Positions 1 through 7,201 are shown, numbered from the stretch's first letter. The stretch: 9,166 bases of DNA from an uncultured bacterium (GCA_937894665.1 CALAWF010000136.1:1-9166), one strand, 5' to 3'. Made by a program: numbers and translations. Notes: generated by a model from the sequence alone, not told the origin.

Positions 1-20
1 CCAAGCTGCGCTACATCCCG
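1..20 (-). tRNA. tRNA-Pro, 5' end only (runs off the window)
   Basis: Read on the minus strand from position 20, the sequence begins CGGGATGTAGCGCAGC and continues TTGG to the edge. This is the 5' acceptor strand (CGGGATG), the TA linker and the start of the D arm (GCGC, then AGCTTGG) of a bacterial tRNA. A C at position 1 of the mature tRNA with this D-arm sequence is typical of tRNA-Pro. The anticodon lies outside the window, so the isotype is inferred from the 5' end alone. A very good promoter sits about 50 bp upstream on the same strand, which supports a real transcription unit. Confidence 0.72.
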
Positions 21-69
21 ATATTCTATTATTACGCTGAAAAATATTTATCTTTCGGCTACGTTTCTT

Positions 70-98
70 ATTCTAGGATAAAAATTTTTTATTGTCAA
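70..98 (-). promoter_or_regulatory. sigma70-type promoter of the tRNA gene
   Basis: On the minus strand there is a perfect TTGACA -35 box (98-93), a 17-bp spacer and a TAGAAT -10 box (75-70). Transcription would start near position 63, giving a leader of about 43 nt that would be removed when the tRNA 5' end at position 20 is matured. Near-consensus boxes with the ideal spacing fit a stable-RNA gene. The spacer is almost entirely A and T. Confidence 0.8.
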
Positions 99-120
99 CC
101 ATCTTTTTCTATTTTAAATT
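92..120 (+). promoter_or_regulatory. possible divergent promoter for the 171-3868 gene block
   Basis: On the plus strand TTGTCA (92-97), a 17-bp spacer and TAAATT (115-120) form a plausible but weaker promoter. Its -35 box overlaps the minus-strand TTGACA on opposite strands, so the two polymerases would compete for the same DNA. Transcription would start near 127 and leave about 44 nt before the ATG at 171. The -10 box matches consensus at only four of six positions, and other AT-rich hexamers nearby could serve instead. Confidence 0.35.
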
Positions 121-170
121 TTTATGACTAATTTTTATTTTCTCAATTTCTATGTTATCATTGTTGTATT

Positions 171-842
171 ATGGTTAGGCTGATAAATAAAGATAATTTA
201 AAACAAGTTACAAATATTGCGTATGCAATTATGAAAACTCAAGAGTTATTTACATATATTACAGAGTTTAATAATCCTGGAATAACTCCATGTATTTATG
301 CAATGTGGCATGAAAATCAATTTTGTGTCCATGGATTACCAAATAGAAGCAATGTTAATATATTAATTAGTAATTCTTTAGATGGGCAAATTATTTCAGA
401 AGTTTGTGAACGGTGGGGATTTCAGACTTGTCGTGGCTCTTCAAACAGAAAGGGGTCTGTTTCCGGAACTTTAAAAATGATTTCAAAACTAAAAAATGGC
501 GAAAATATTGCTATTATGGTTGACGGACCTAGAGGACCATTACATGAAGTGAAATCCGGAGCCGTTGTTTTAGCTAGAGAAGCTAATGTTCCGATTGTCC
601 CTGTTCATTGGTACTCTCCTGATTTTACATTTATTCGTTTCCCTTCTTGGGATAGGATGTCAACACCGTTAGGTCCTTGCAGGTTATTAAATATATATGG
701 AGATCCTATTTATACAGAGGGTAAAACAGATGAGCAAGTTGCTGCAGAAGTTAAGCAATCTTTGCTTCATTTGGCTGAAATTGCTCCTGAAAAATTTAAA
801 GAGGCTAAAAAATTAAGATTATGGAAGAAGAAAAGAAAATAA
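171..842 (+). CDS. DUF374 / lysophospholipid acyltransferase-like protein
   Basis: A 223-residue protein of the LPLAT acyltransferase superfamily, DUF374 branch. Members are thought to transfer acyl chains to lysophospholipid or lipid-A-type acceptors at the inner membrane; the substrate of this one cannot be told. Visible motifs are MWHENQF with the likely catalytic His47 (family pattern WHxxxx), NSLDGQIIS (about 68-76), RGSSNRKG (88-95) and VDGPRGP (117-123), followed by the hydrophobic stretch ANVPIVPVHW. The N-terminal membrane helix many relatives carry is absent, and the C-terminus is very basic (KKLRLWKKKRK), which may bind membrane phospholipids. ATG at 171 has no clear Shine-Dalgarno site; no ATG, GTG or TTG codon lies upstream in frame before the stop at 129. 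The last 22 bp overlap the next gene, implying co-transcription. The family call is firm; the exact reaction is not. Confidence 0.8.
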   Translation: MVRLINKDNLKQVTNIAYAIMKTQELFTYITEFNNPGITPCIYAMWHENQFCVHGLPNRSNVNILISNSLDGQIISEVCERWGFQTCRGSSNRKGSVSGTLKMISKLKNGENIAIMVDGPRGPLHEVKSGAVVLAREANVPIVPVHWYSPDFTFIRFPSWDRMSTPLGPCRLLNIYGDPIYTEGKTDEQVAAEVKQSLLHLAEIAPEKFKEAKKLRLWKKKRK

Positions 843-1648
843 AAGTTACGATGCTTCAAATGTCTTCTGTTATTGGAGATGTGGAAGCTAATTGTGAAAA
901 AGTTGAAAATATATTAAAAAATGATTTAAAAGAGAATACAGATGTTCTTGTATTACCTGAAGTTTGGACTGTTGGCTGGTCTTGTTCGCATTTCCAAGAA
1001 ACCGCTCAGGATTTATACGACAGTTCTGTAATTCGTTTTTTATCTAAAATTGCTAAGGAATATAATATTAATATTATTGGGGGAAGTTTTATTACAAAGT
1101 CTGGTGATAAATATTACAATACTTGTCCGGTAATTGATAGAAATGGAAAACTTGTTGCAACTTATTCAAAAAATCATTTGTACTCCTATTACGGTTGTGA
1201 TGAAGGTAAGTTTATTACAACAGGTGATTCTCCTGTTATGGTTGAGCTTGAAGGGATAAAATTCGGTTTAACTATTTGTTATGATATTAGATTTTCTGAA
1301 ATTTACAGAGCTTATAGAAAAGCGGGTGCAGATGTTTTGATTAATTGTGCCGCATGGGGTTCTAATAAACCTATCCCTTGGGAAGTCATGACAAAATGTA
1401 GAGCTGTAGAAAATCAATGCTATATGGTTGCTCTTACTCAAAGCGGTTATATTGAAAATGGCGAATATAATCTGGGAGAATCCAGAATAATTGACTATAA
1501 AGGGGAAGAACTTTCTTCTATTATGGAAGGTGAAGGTTTAGCTTCTGCGGTTCTTCAATTTGATGAGATGTATGATTTTAGAAATAAATGTACCGTTTTA
1601 AATGATATAAAACCTAGTTATGAGGTAAAAACATTATGCGTAAAATAA
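821..1648 (+). CDS. carbon-nitrogen hydrolase (nitrilase superfamily, omega-amidase-like)
   Basis: A 275-residue cytoplasmic enzyme of the nitrilase/CN-hydrolase superfamily (PF00795), which hydrolyses amide C-N bonds through a Glu-Lys-Cys triad. All three residues are visible: Glu47 in LPEVW, Lys117 in YSKNHLY and Cys153 in TICYDIRF; the auxiliary Glu128 also lies in GCDEGKF. Full-length members run about 260-290 residues, so it is complete. The CYDIRFSE segment and the HLY...F..G pattern resemble the Nit2/YafV omega-amidase group, which removes the amide from alpha-ketoglutaramate, but other small amides are possible. The ATG at 821 lies inside the 3' end of the previous gene, in another frame, with only a weak GAGG far upstream, so translational coupling is likely. 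The gene ends 13 bp inside the following PBP4-type gene. Nothing links it directly to envelope work except its operon. Confidence 0.88.
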   Translation: MEEEKKIKVTMLQMSSVIGDVEANCEKVENILKNDLKENTDVLVLPEVWTVGWSCSHFQETAQDLYDSSVIRFLSKIAKEYNINIIGGSFITKSGDKYYNTCPVIDRNGKLVATYSKNHLYSYYGCDEGKFITTGDSPVMVELEGIKFGLTICYDIRFSEIYRAYRKAGADVLINCAAWGSNKPIPWEVMTKCRAVENQCYMVALTQSGYIENGEYNLGESRIIDYKGEELSSIMEGEGLASAVLQFDEMYDFRNKCTVLNDIKPSYEVKTLCVK

Positions 1649-2988
1649 TTAGTCTATTTGTTGCATTGTTTTTGACATTGTCTTCTGTTCAGGCGGAAAA
1701 TGTTACAAAAACAATTAGCTCTTTGATAAATAAAGATGCTGTATCTGTCAGCGTGAAGGATGTTTCAACTGGTAAGGAAGTTTATTCTTTGAATAAAAAA
1801 TCTCCTATGATTCCGGCTTCAACATTGAAATTGGTTACATCTTCTGCTTCTCTTAATACTTTGGGGGCTGATTATGAGTTTTCAACAAAGTTATACAAAA
1901 GTGTAAATAATGATTTGTACTTAAAATTGTGTGCTGATCCGTTTTTGACTTCTTCAGATTTAAAACAATTGATGTCTGATGCAAAGGATAAAAATATTTT
2001 TGAACCAAAGAATTTTTATATCGATTCGTCAATATTTGATAATGTTGAATGGGGCGAAGGTTGGCAATGGGATGATGAAATGAATCCATTAATGCCGAAA
2101 TTTGGGGCATATAATCTTGATGGGAATTTGATAAAAATAGAAATAACTCCAGGCATGCAGAATATGCCGCCATCAATTTTAGTTAAGCCATTTTATCCTT
2201 TGACTTTTATGAATTTAATCACAACGGATATTACTCTTGATAAGAACAATATTTCGATAGTAAAAGATACTAATTTTTCTCAAAATGTTTATGACGCAAA
2301 AGGTGAGATAGCTAAACTTGAAAATATAAAAATGCCTGTTCCAAATCTTCAAAGATATTTCAAATTGAGATTGGACGATGCTATTCGTGGTCAAAAAATA
2401 GAATATTATAAAGGCTATCAGAGTGCAGTTTTACCGACTAAAAATGTTTACCTTGTTTCAAGTATTACTCATGAAATTTCTGATGCGATGAATTCTATTC
2501 TAAAAACAAGTAATAATTTAATTGCAGAAACCGTATTCAAATTAGCCGGTGCAAAATGGGCAGAAGAAAAAGGTTCTATTGCTAATTCTTTAGAAATGTT
2601 GAAGTTTTACTTGGGCACAATGGATATTCCAACAGATGATATTAAAATTGTTGATGGTAGTGGGGTTTCTAAAAATAATATTATGACCTCAGATTTTATG
2701 ACCGATTTTCTTGTTGCAATTTCTAAAAAGGATAATTTCGAAGATTTTAAAGAATATATTCCGGCTCCTGGTGAGGGAACTTTAAAAAACAGAATGTTAT
2801 ATTTTAAAAATAATTTGAGAGCTAAAACCGGAACTTTGTCTGATACAAGTGCAATTGCCGGTTATATTACTTCTCGAAAAGGTAATACTTACGCTTTTGA
2901 TATTATGATAAACGACGCTAAAACTTCTTCTTCTGATAAAAAGAATATTGAAGAACAAATTTTACGTCAAATTTACGCAAATTACTAA
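1636..2988 (+). CDS. dacB: D-alanyl-D-alanine carboxypeptidase/endopeptidase, PBP4 type (peptidase S13)
   Basis: A 450-residue exported penicillin-binding protein of the S13 family (PF02113). These enzymes trim terminal D-Ala from peptidoglycan stem peptides or cut the cross-links, outside the cytoplasmic membrane. The N-terminus is a clear signal peptide: MRK, a hydrophobic core at about 4-16, and a likely cut after SVQA (residue 20). The three active-site motifs of the penicilloyl serine transferase fold are all present and in order: SxxK at Ser62-Lys65 (ASTLKL), SxN at Ser292-Asn294 (TSNNL) and KTG at Lys397-Gly399 (AKTGT). The long gap between the first two motifs is the S13 hallmark, where an extra domain is inserted. 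The length is close to that of the Escherichia coli enzyme. A GAGG site (1622-1625) lies 10 nt before the ATG, and the start overlaps the upstream gene by 13 bp. Confidence 0.93.
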   Translation: MRKIISLFVALFLTLSSVQAENVTKTISSLINKDAVSVSVKDVSTGKEVYSLNKKSPMIPASTLKLVTSSASLNTLGADYEFSTKLYKSVNNDLYLKLCADPFLTSSDLKQLMSDAKDKNIFEPKNFYIDSSIFDNVEWGEGWQWDDEMNPLMPKFGAYNLDGNLIKIEITPGMQNMPPSILVKPFYPLTFMNLITTDITLDKNNISIVKDTNFSQNVYDAKGEIAKLENIKMPVPNLQRYFKLRLDDAIRGQKIEYYKGYQSAVLPTKNVYLVSSITHEISDAMNSILKTSNNLIAETVFKLAGAKWAEEKGSIANSLEMLKFYLGTMDIPTDDIKIVDGSGVSKNNIMTSDFMTDFLVAISKKDNFEDFKEYIPAPGEGTLKNRMLYFKNNLRAKTGTLSDTSAIAGYITSRKGNTYAFDIMINDAKTSSSDKKNIEEQILRQIYANY

Positions 2989-3007
2989 TTAAATAAGGAT
3001 ATTAAAT

Positions 3008-3868
3008 ATGTACGAACCGGAATTTACGGTCATAACACCGACATCAAATATTGTGGACGCAGGACTTACGGATGATTTTTCTTTATTGGTAAATCTTCTT
3101 GACAGACAGACTTATCCATATATTGAGCATATTGTTATCGATAATGCTTCTACGGATGAAACTATTACATTGCTGAAAGATTACAAAAATAGTGGATTTT
3201 TGAATTTTTATTCTGAACCTGACAGGGGTAAGTTTGATGCAATGAATAAAGGTATAATGCGTGCAAAGGGTAAATATGTTGCATTTTTAAGCTGTGATGA
3301 TTTTTACCATGATGTTGTTGCGATTGCTGATATTGTGGATGCAATGGAAAGAGAAAATGCCGATTATTGTTTCTTCCCTGCGTATTGTTGCCATCCGGAA
3401 GGCTTTGTCTTCTTATTTCCTCCATCAATGTTAAGCACTTTTCAGGTAAATCCTTGTGCTCGTCAAGCTATGGTTTTCAAACGTAGTGTTTTGGATAAAC
3501 TCAGAATGTTTGATGATAAGTTTAAACTTATGGCGGATTATGATTTGATGATAAGACTTCTTTTGGGCAAATATAAAGGTTTGTATTTTGAAAGAAATAT
3601 TTTGACTTATAAACTTGGTTCTGAGGTTATCAAGCATGCGACTCAGATGGAAGCTGAATGTCGTCATATATTTTACAAAAATTATAAACAATTCTATCCT
3701 ATGACAGATGAAGTTTTGGATAGAATGGTTAAATTATCCGAAGTTCCAAAACCGTTGTTGGATAAATTGGTAACATTCTTCACGCCGGAAGATAAAGATA
3801 CATTCTATCAACGTGCAGAAGAATTGTATAACATGCGTGTAAGAGCGATGAACGAGAGAGGAAACTAA
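3008..3868 (+). CDS. family 2 glycosyltransferase
   Basis: A 286-residue GT2 (GT-A fold) glycosyltransferase that would move a sugar from a nucleotide-sugar donor to a growing glycan on the cytoplasmic side of the membrane. Visible features are FTVITPTSN at the first beta strand, the nucleotide-binding Asp45 in IVIDNASTD, the segment SEPDRGKFDAMNKG (69-82), a DxD-like metal site SCDD (Asp97-Asp98) and ADYDLMIR (176-183), the usual acceptor-side motif. The pattern resembles enzymes of capsule, O-antigen or colanic-acid-type clusters. No transmembrane segment is evident. The C-terminal 60 residues are acidic and probably helical. An AGGA site at 2996-2999, 8 nt before the ATG, decides the start. 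It follows the PBP4-type gene by 19 bp and probably shares its transcript. Donor and acceptor are unknown, and no larger glycan cluster surrounds it. Confidence 0.87.
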   Translation: MYEPEFTVITPTSNIVDAGLTDDFSLLVNLLDRQTYPYIEHIVIDNASTDETITLLKDYKNSGFLNFYSEPDRGKFDAMNKGIMRAKGKYVAFLSCDDFYHDVVAIADIVDAMERENADYCFFPAYCCHPEGFVFLFPPSMLSTFQVNPCARQAMVFKRSVLDKLRMFDDKFKLMADYDLMIRLLLGKYKGLYFERNILTYKLGSEVIKHATQMEAECRHIFYKNYKQFYPMTDEVLDRMVKLSEVPKPLLDKLVTFFTPEDKDTFYQRAEELYNMRVRAMNERGN

Positions 3869-3900
3869 AACAGTTTCAACTCTTTTGACTTGTTAAGAAT

Positions 3901-3928
3901 TTGCAAAAAATCTTTTCAGGTTTATAAT
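3901..3928 (+). promoter_or_regulatory. sigma70-type promoter of the 3969-6868 block
   Basis: In the 100-bp gap after the glycosyltransferase there is TTGCAA (3901-3906), a 16-bp spacer and an exact TATAAT (3923-3928). Transcription would start near 3935, about 34 nt before the ATG at 3969. No hairpin terminator is visible between 3869 and 3900, so read-through from the upstream block is also possible. Confidence 0.6.
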
Positions 3929-3968
3929 TAGAATAAGATAGTTAGTATATAAGAAGGTTAGGGAAAAG

Positions 3969-4967
3969 ATGACTGAACAGAAAATAGCAGTATTAGGCTG
4001 TGGATTGTGGGGACGAAATATTGTTCGTAATTTCTACAACTTGAACGCTTTGGGTATGGTTTGCGATTTGGATGATGATAATATCGCAAAAGTTAAAGAA
4101 CAGTATCCGGGGGTTAAGACAACAAAAGATTTTAATGATATTTTAAATTCAAAAGAAATAACCGGTGTAGTTGTTGTTACACCAAGTCATACTCACTTTA
4201 AGTTTGTTAAGGCAATGCTTGAAGCAGGTAAAAATGTTTACGTTGAAAAACCTATTTCAACTGTGGCTCAAGAAGCTAGAGATTTGGCTGATTTAGCTGA
4301 CAGTAAAGGTTTGGTTCTTATGGTTGGACACTTGTTATTGTACCATCCTGCAGTAAATCGATTAAAAATGTTGGTAGAAGAAGGTGCTTTGGGTGATATT
4401 GTTTATGCTCAAAGTGATAGATTGAATATCAATTACTTCAAAAACGATAGAAGTGTAATGTGGGATTTAGCTCCTCATGATGTTTCTATGATTAGTTATG
4501 TTTTAGGGAAAAATCCTGAAAGAGTTTTATCTGCAATCGGTTGCTCTTCTGATGGAAATGATATTATGGATATTACTCATATCGGTATCAAAATGGAAGG
4601 TGGAGCTATTGCTCATATTACAGATAGCTGGATTACCCCTAAAAAACATGTTCAATTATTAGTTAGAGGTACTAAAAAGACTGCAATTTTAGATGATACA
4701 GTTCCTGAACATAAATTAACTATTTATGATAACTTTAAGGCTGGTAGTAGTGAAAATGTTCAACTTGATTATTTAGAAATTGAACCTTTGAAACTTGAAT
4801 GTCAACACTTTATCAGTTGTTGTGAAACAGGTAAAAAAGCCAGATCCGATGGTGAAAATGGATTCATCGTTGTAAGTATTTTGGAAGAGGCAGAAAAAAT
4901 TATGCTTGGTGATAGAGCTAAAAATTTAGATAATGTTGATTTTGCTCTTTCAAGAACTAAAAAGTAG
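3969..4967 (+). CDS. Gfo/Idh/MocA family NAD(P)-dependent oxidoreductase
   Basis: A 332-residue sugar or sugar-nucleotide dehydrogenase of the Gfo/Idh/MocA family. The N-terminal Rossmann domain shows the dinucleotide motif GCGLWG (Gly10-Gly15) and, at its end, the family signature VEKPIS with Glu93-Lys94-Pro95. The second, substrate-binding domain starts with VGHLLLYHPAV and contains WDLAPHDVSM, with His170 and Asp171 at the expected catalytic position. The GHLLLYHPAV and WD(L/F)APHD patterns recall oxidoreductases that work on UDP-linked N-acetylated sugar acids (WbpB/WlbA-like), so a nucleotide-sugar substrate is a fair guess but not proven. The length is normal. AAGAAGG (3951-3957) lies 11 nt before the ATG, and TTAGGG lies closer. 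It heads a tight gene block and may supply the glycan pathway served by the glycosyltransferase just upstream. Confidence 0.85.
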   Translation: MTEQKIAVLGCGLWGRNIVRNFYNLNALGMVCDLDDDNIAKVKEQYPGVKTTKDFNDILNSKEITGVVVVTPSHTHFKFVKAMLEAGKNVYVEKPISTVAQEARDLADLADSKGLVLMVGHLLLYHPAVNRLKMLVEEGALGDIVYAQSDRLNINYFKNDRSVMWDLAPHDVSMISYVLGKNPERVLSAIGCSSDGNDIMDITHIGIKMEGGAIAHITDSWITPKKHVQLLVRGTKKTAILDDTVPEHKLTIYDNFKAGSSENVQLDYLEIEPLKLECQHFISCCETGKKARSDGENGFIVVSILEEAEKIMLGDRAKNLDNVDFALSRTKK

Positions 4968-4979
4968 GAGAGATTTATA

Positions 4980-5618
4980 ATGAATATAAAAGATAACGCA
5001 GCAAATATTGTTTCAATCAGTAGAATTTTTGTTGCATTTGTAGCTATTGCTTTGTTGTTTAAACATACAACTTGTGCATATGTTTGGGCTGTTGTTTTAA
5101 CAATTATTGCATTTATTATGGATGGCGTAGATGGATACGTTGCAAGAAAATTCAATCAGTCTTCTGAATGGGGATCCGTTCTTGATATTATGGGGGATAG
5201 AATTGTAGAACTTTCTTATTGGATTGTTTTTGCGATTTTGGGTTACCTTGCAGACGGTAATATGGCATTGAATGCAATGTTCCCGATTGTGTGTGTAGCA
5301 AGAGCATTTACTACAGACGGTATCAGAAGTGTTGCCCTATCAAAAGGTATGACTGCTTTTGGTGATAAGTCTATGCAATCAACATCTTGGGGAAAATTTA
5401 TTTGTGCTTCAAGATTTATGAGAATCAGTTATGCAGTTGCAAAAGTTGCGGCATTTGTATTGTTGATTGTTGCTGCTATTCCTGCATTGCCTGCAGCAGT
5501 TGCTCAACCAATCCATTTAATTGCTGTAATTTTGGCTTGGATCGCAATTATTTTCTGTGTAGTTCGTGCTATTCCAGTTGTAGCTGAAAGCGGAAAGTTG
5601 TTTAATGATGCCAAGTAA
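4980..5618 (+). CDS. CDP-alcohol phosphatidyltransferase, integral membrane
   Basis: A 212-residue polytopic membrane enzyme of the CDP-alcohol phosphatidyltransferase family. It joins a CDP-linked lipid to an alcohol or phospho-alcohol, releasing CMP. The complete signature is present: Asp48-x2-Asp51-Gly52-x2-Ala55-Arg56-x8-Gly65-x3-Asp69-x3-Asp73, whose aspartates bind the metals and act as base. Hydrophobic segments lie near residues 13-27, 32-47, 75-91, 151-175 and 178-202, close to the six helices usual in the family. Size and shape suit a PgsA-like phosphatidylglycerophosphate synthase, but the residues that would fix the acceptor are not decisive by eye. AGGAGAG overlaps the previous stop codon and sits 7 nt before the ATG. 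The last 14 bp overlap trmL. It is co-oriented with a sugar oxidoreductase, so a glycolipid-type acceptor is also conceivable. Confidence 0.87.
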   Translation: MNIKDNAANIVSISRIFVAFVAIALLFKHTTCAYVWAVVLTIIAFIMDGVDGYVARKFNQSSEWGSVLDIMGDRIVELSYWIVFAILGYLADGNMALNAMFPIVCVARAFTTDGIRSVALSKGMTAFGDKSMQSTSWGKFICASRFMRISYAVAKVAAFVLLIVAAIPALPAAVAQPIHLIAVILAWIAIIFCVVRAIPVVAESGKLFNDAK

Positions 5619-6060
5619 GTTGAATATTGTTTTATATGAACCGGAAATTCCTCAAAACACAGGTAACATTGCAAGACTTTGTGCTTGTTGTGGTGCGAGT
5701 TTGTATTTGGTTGGAAAGTTAGGTTTTTCTTTATCCAGTAAATATACAAAACGTGCCGGTTTAGACTATTGGGATAGCGTAGATTTGCATAAACTGGAGT
5801 CTATGGACGAGTTGTATAATGAATTTCCTAATGGAACATTTTATTATTTAACAACAAAAGCAGACAAATTATATACGGACATTGAATTTAAAGATGGTGA
5901 TTTCATTGTTTTTGGTCCTGAAACAAGAGGTTTGCCTGACAAATATGTCAAAGATTCTCATGCCAGAACTATTCCAATGAAAGAAGGTCAACGCAGTTTG
6001 AATTTGTCTAATTCAGTGGCAATTGTTGCATATGAGGCAATAAGGCAAAATGGATTATAA
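5605..6060 (+). CDS. trmL: tRNA (cytidine(34)-2'-O)-methyltransferase TrmL
   Basis: A 151-residue SPOUT-class methyltransferase. TrmL methylates the ribose of the wobble base (C34 or cmnm5U34) in leucine tRNAs, using S-adenosylmethionine and working as a dimer. The family signatures are clear: EPEIPQNTGNIAR (12-24, with Asn18, Asn21 and Arg24), FGPETRGLP (103-111) and RSLNLSNSVAIVAYE (130-144). The last two make up the trefoil knot that binds the methyl donor. The length matches the minimal single-domain YibK/TrmL group, without the N-terminal RNA-binding domain of larger SpoU relatives, so other SpoU methylases are unlikely. Two adjacent ATG codons, 5605 and 5608, could start translation; GGAAAG at 5592-5597 is 7 and 10 nt away, so the choice is open. 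It overlaps both neighbours (14 bp and 11 bp). Confidence 0.93.
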   Translation: MMPSKLNIVLYEPEIPQNTGNIARLCACCGASLYLVGKLGFSLSSKYTKRAGLDYWDSVDLHKLESMDELYNEFPNGTFYYLTTKADKLYTDIEFKDGDFIVFGPETRGLPDKYVKDSHARTIPMKEGQRSLNLSNSVAIVAYEAIRQNGL

Positions 6061-6868
6061 ACTTCCTAAAAGAATTCAAAATTCAAATAAATCGACTTTT
6101 GGTCGGGTTTTAAATATTGCAGGCTCTGATTATATGCCAGGGGCTGCATATTTGTCCTCTGTTTCAGCTTTAAAAATCGGTTGCGGTTATTGTTTTTTGG
6201 CTTCGACAGAAAGAGTAATTGATGCTGTGGCTGCTCAAACTCAAAATATTGTCTTTGTTCCATTATCTGAAATTAAGGATTATTTATCAGATACGACATC
6301 TGTTGTTTCTATCGGGTGCGGGTTATCACAGAATGAAAAAGCGAAAAATTTACTTGATTTTGTGATAGAAAATGTTTCCCAAAATATTCCTTTGGTAATT
6401 GATGCTGACGGTTTGAATTTGTTATCTAAAGATAATTCTCAGTATATGGAAAGAGATTTTAATAAAGTGATTTTAACCCCTCATCCCAAAGAAGCGGCAA
6501 GACTTTTAAACTGTTCTGTAGAAGAAATTTTGTCAAATATCGAAAATTCTGCGGTTAAAATTTCTCAAAATTATAATGCAATTGTTGCTTTGAAAACACA
6601 TAACACTGTTGTTGTTTCTCCTGATGGTCGTAAATATATAAATGATACAGGCAATAGTTCTATGGCAAAGGCCGGTTCGGGTGATGTTTTGACTGGCATG
6701 ATTTCCGGTCTTGTGGCTCAAGGAATGGATTTATTTGAATCTGCTGTAACGGGTGTGTATTTACATGGCTTATGCGGAGATTTTGCAAAAGAAGAGCTTA
6801 CCGAATATTCAGTTATGGCTGAAGATTTGATAAGCTATATTCCTTTTGCTATAAAATCTGTTTTATAA
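6050..6868 (+). CDS. nnrD: ADP/ATP-dependent (S)-NAD(P)H-hydrate dehydratase
   Basis: A 272-residue ribokinase-fold enzyme of the YjeF C-terminal/NnrD family. It repairs NADHX and NADPHX, the damaged hydrated cofactors, by nucleotide-driven dehydration in the cytoplasm. Visible motifs are the N-terminal RVLNIAGSDYMPGAA glycine-rich segment (19-33), VIDADGLNLL with Asp118 and Asp120, LTPHPKEAARLL (His145, Glu148), and AKAGSGDVLTGMISG with Asp212 as the likely catalytic base after the GSG anion hole. Many bacteria fuse this domain to an NnrE epimerase; here the epimerase half is absent, and none lies elsewhere in the window. The bacterial family usually uses ADP. The ATG lies 11 bp inside trmL, 4 nt after TAAGG. 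The stop is 2 bp from the stop of the opposing small gene, with no hairpin between them. Confidence 0.93.
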   Translation: MDYKLPKRIQNSNKSTFGRVLNIAGSDYMPGAAYLSSVSALKIGCGYCFLASTERVIDAVAAQTQNIVFVPLSEIKDYLSDTTSVVSIGCGLSQNEKAKNLLDFVIENVSQNIPLVIDADGLNLLSKDNSQYMERDFNKVILTPHPKEAARLLNCSVEEILSNIENSAVKISQNYNAIVALKTHNTVVVSPDGRKYINDTGNSSMAKAGSGDVLTGMISGLVAQGMDLFESAVTGVYLHGLCGDFAKEELTEYSVMAEDLISYIPFAIKSVL

Positions 6869-6870
6869 GA

Positions 6871-7146
6871 TTATGCAATAAACATTTTAGTTGCTTGTTG
6901 AGCAGGTACACCGTGAGCAATTGCATATTGAATGTTTGCATTTGCGTCTATATCTGATTTCATTGTATTAACTGCTGCACCTGTTTCTTTAAATGGGCTT
7001 GTATAAGCATTGCTATTAATTACAACATTGTTGTTTTTAATAAATTGTTTAGCCGCTTTTTGTTCTTCTGCACTATATACTTTACCAGCGTTTAGGTATT
7101 TATAGCTGTTTTCTGTTAAGTTAAATAATTTGTTTACTTTCATCAT
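6871..7146 (-). CDS. small protein of unknown function, 91 residues
   Basis: I do not recognise this protein. It is probably expressed: a textbook AAGGAG site (7161-7156) lies 9 nt before the first of two adjacent ATG codons, and the reading frame is not antisense to any gene. It has no cysteine, no tryptophan, no signal peptide and no membrane segment. It is rich in Asn, Ala and Lys. A basic, aromatic N-terminal part (KVNKLFNLTENSYKYLNAGK) precedes a stretch that looks helical (AEEQKAAKQFIKNN, about 26-39). After a Thr/Ser-containing middle come ANANIQYAIAHG and VPAQQATKMFIA at the end. It is probably cytosolic. No promoter stands out in the 154-bp gap upstream, which holds the 58-bp inverted repeat, so it may be read through from the decarboxylase gene or have its own weak start. 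Confidence 0.72.
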   Translation of the reverse strand: MMKVNKLFNLTENSYKYLNAGKVYSAEEQKAAKQFIKNNNVVINSNAYTSPFKETGAAVNTMKSDIDANANIQYAIAHGVPAQQATKMFIA

Positions 7147-7201
7147 TTTTCTTTTCTCCTTTTCTATTTATATTTCTAGTAAACTACCTTAATTTCAAAT
7201 A

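Noticed and set aside
1853..2176. 107-residue minus-strand frame inside the PBP4-type gene
   Set aside because: It is a shadow of a gene with an intact signal peptide and all three active-site motifs; no motif or start signal of its own is seen.
3885..3913. TTGACT at 3885-3890 as a -35 box
   Set aside because: The hexamer 17 bp downstream (AAATCT) is a poor -10 box. The TTGCAA/TATAAT pair at 3901-3928 is better.
4802..5155. 117-residue minus-strand frame with hydrophobic stretches
   Set aside because: It is antisense to the end of the oxidoreductase gene and the start of the phosphatidyltransferase gene, both of which carry full family signatures. Its hydrophobicity mirrors the sense-strand membrane helices.
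5387..5587. Cysteine-rich 66-residue plus-strand frame
   Set aside because: It lies wholly inside the CDP-alcohol phosphatidyltransferase gene in another frame. The Cys content comes from out-of-frame reading of Val/Ala/Ile codons in a membrane-segment region, and it has no ribosome site.
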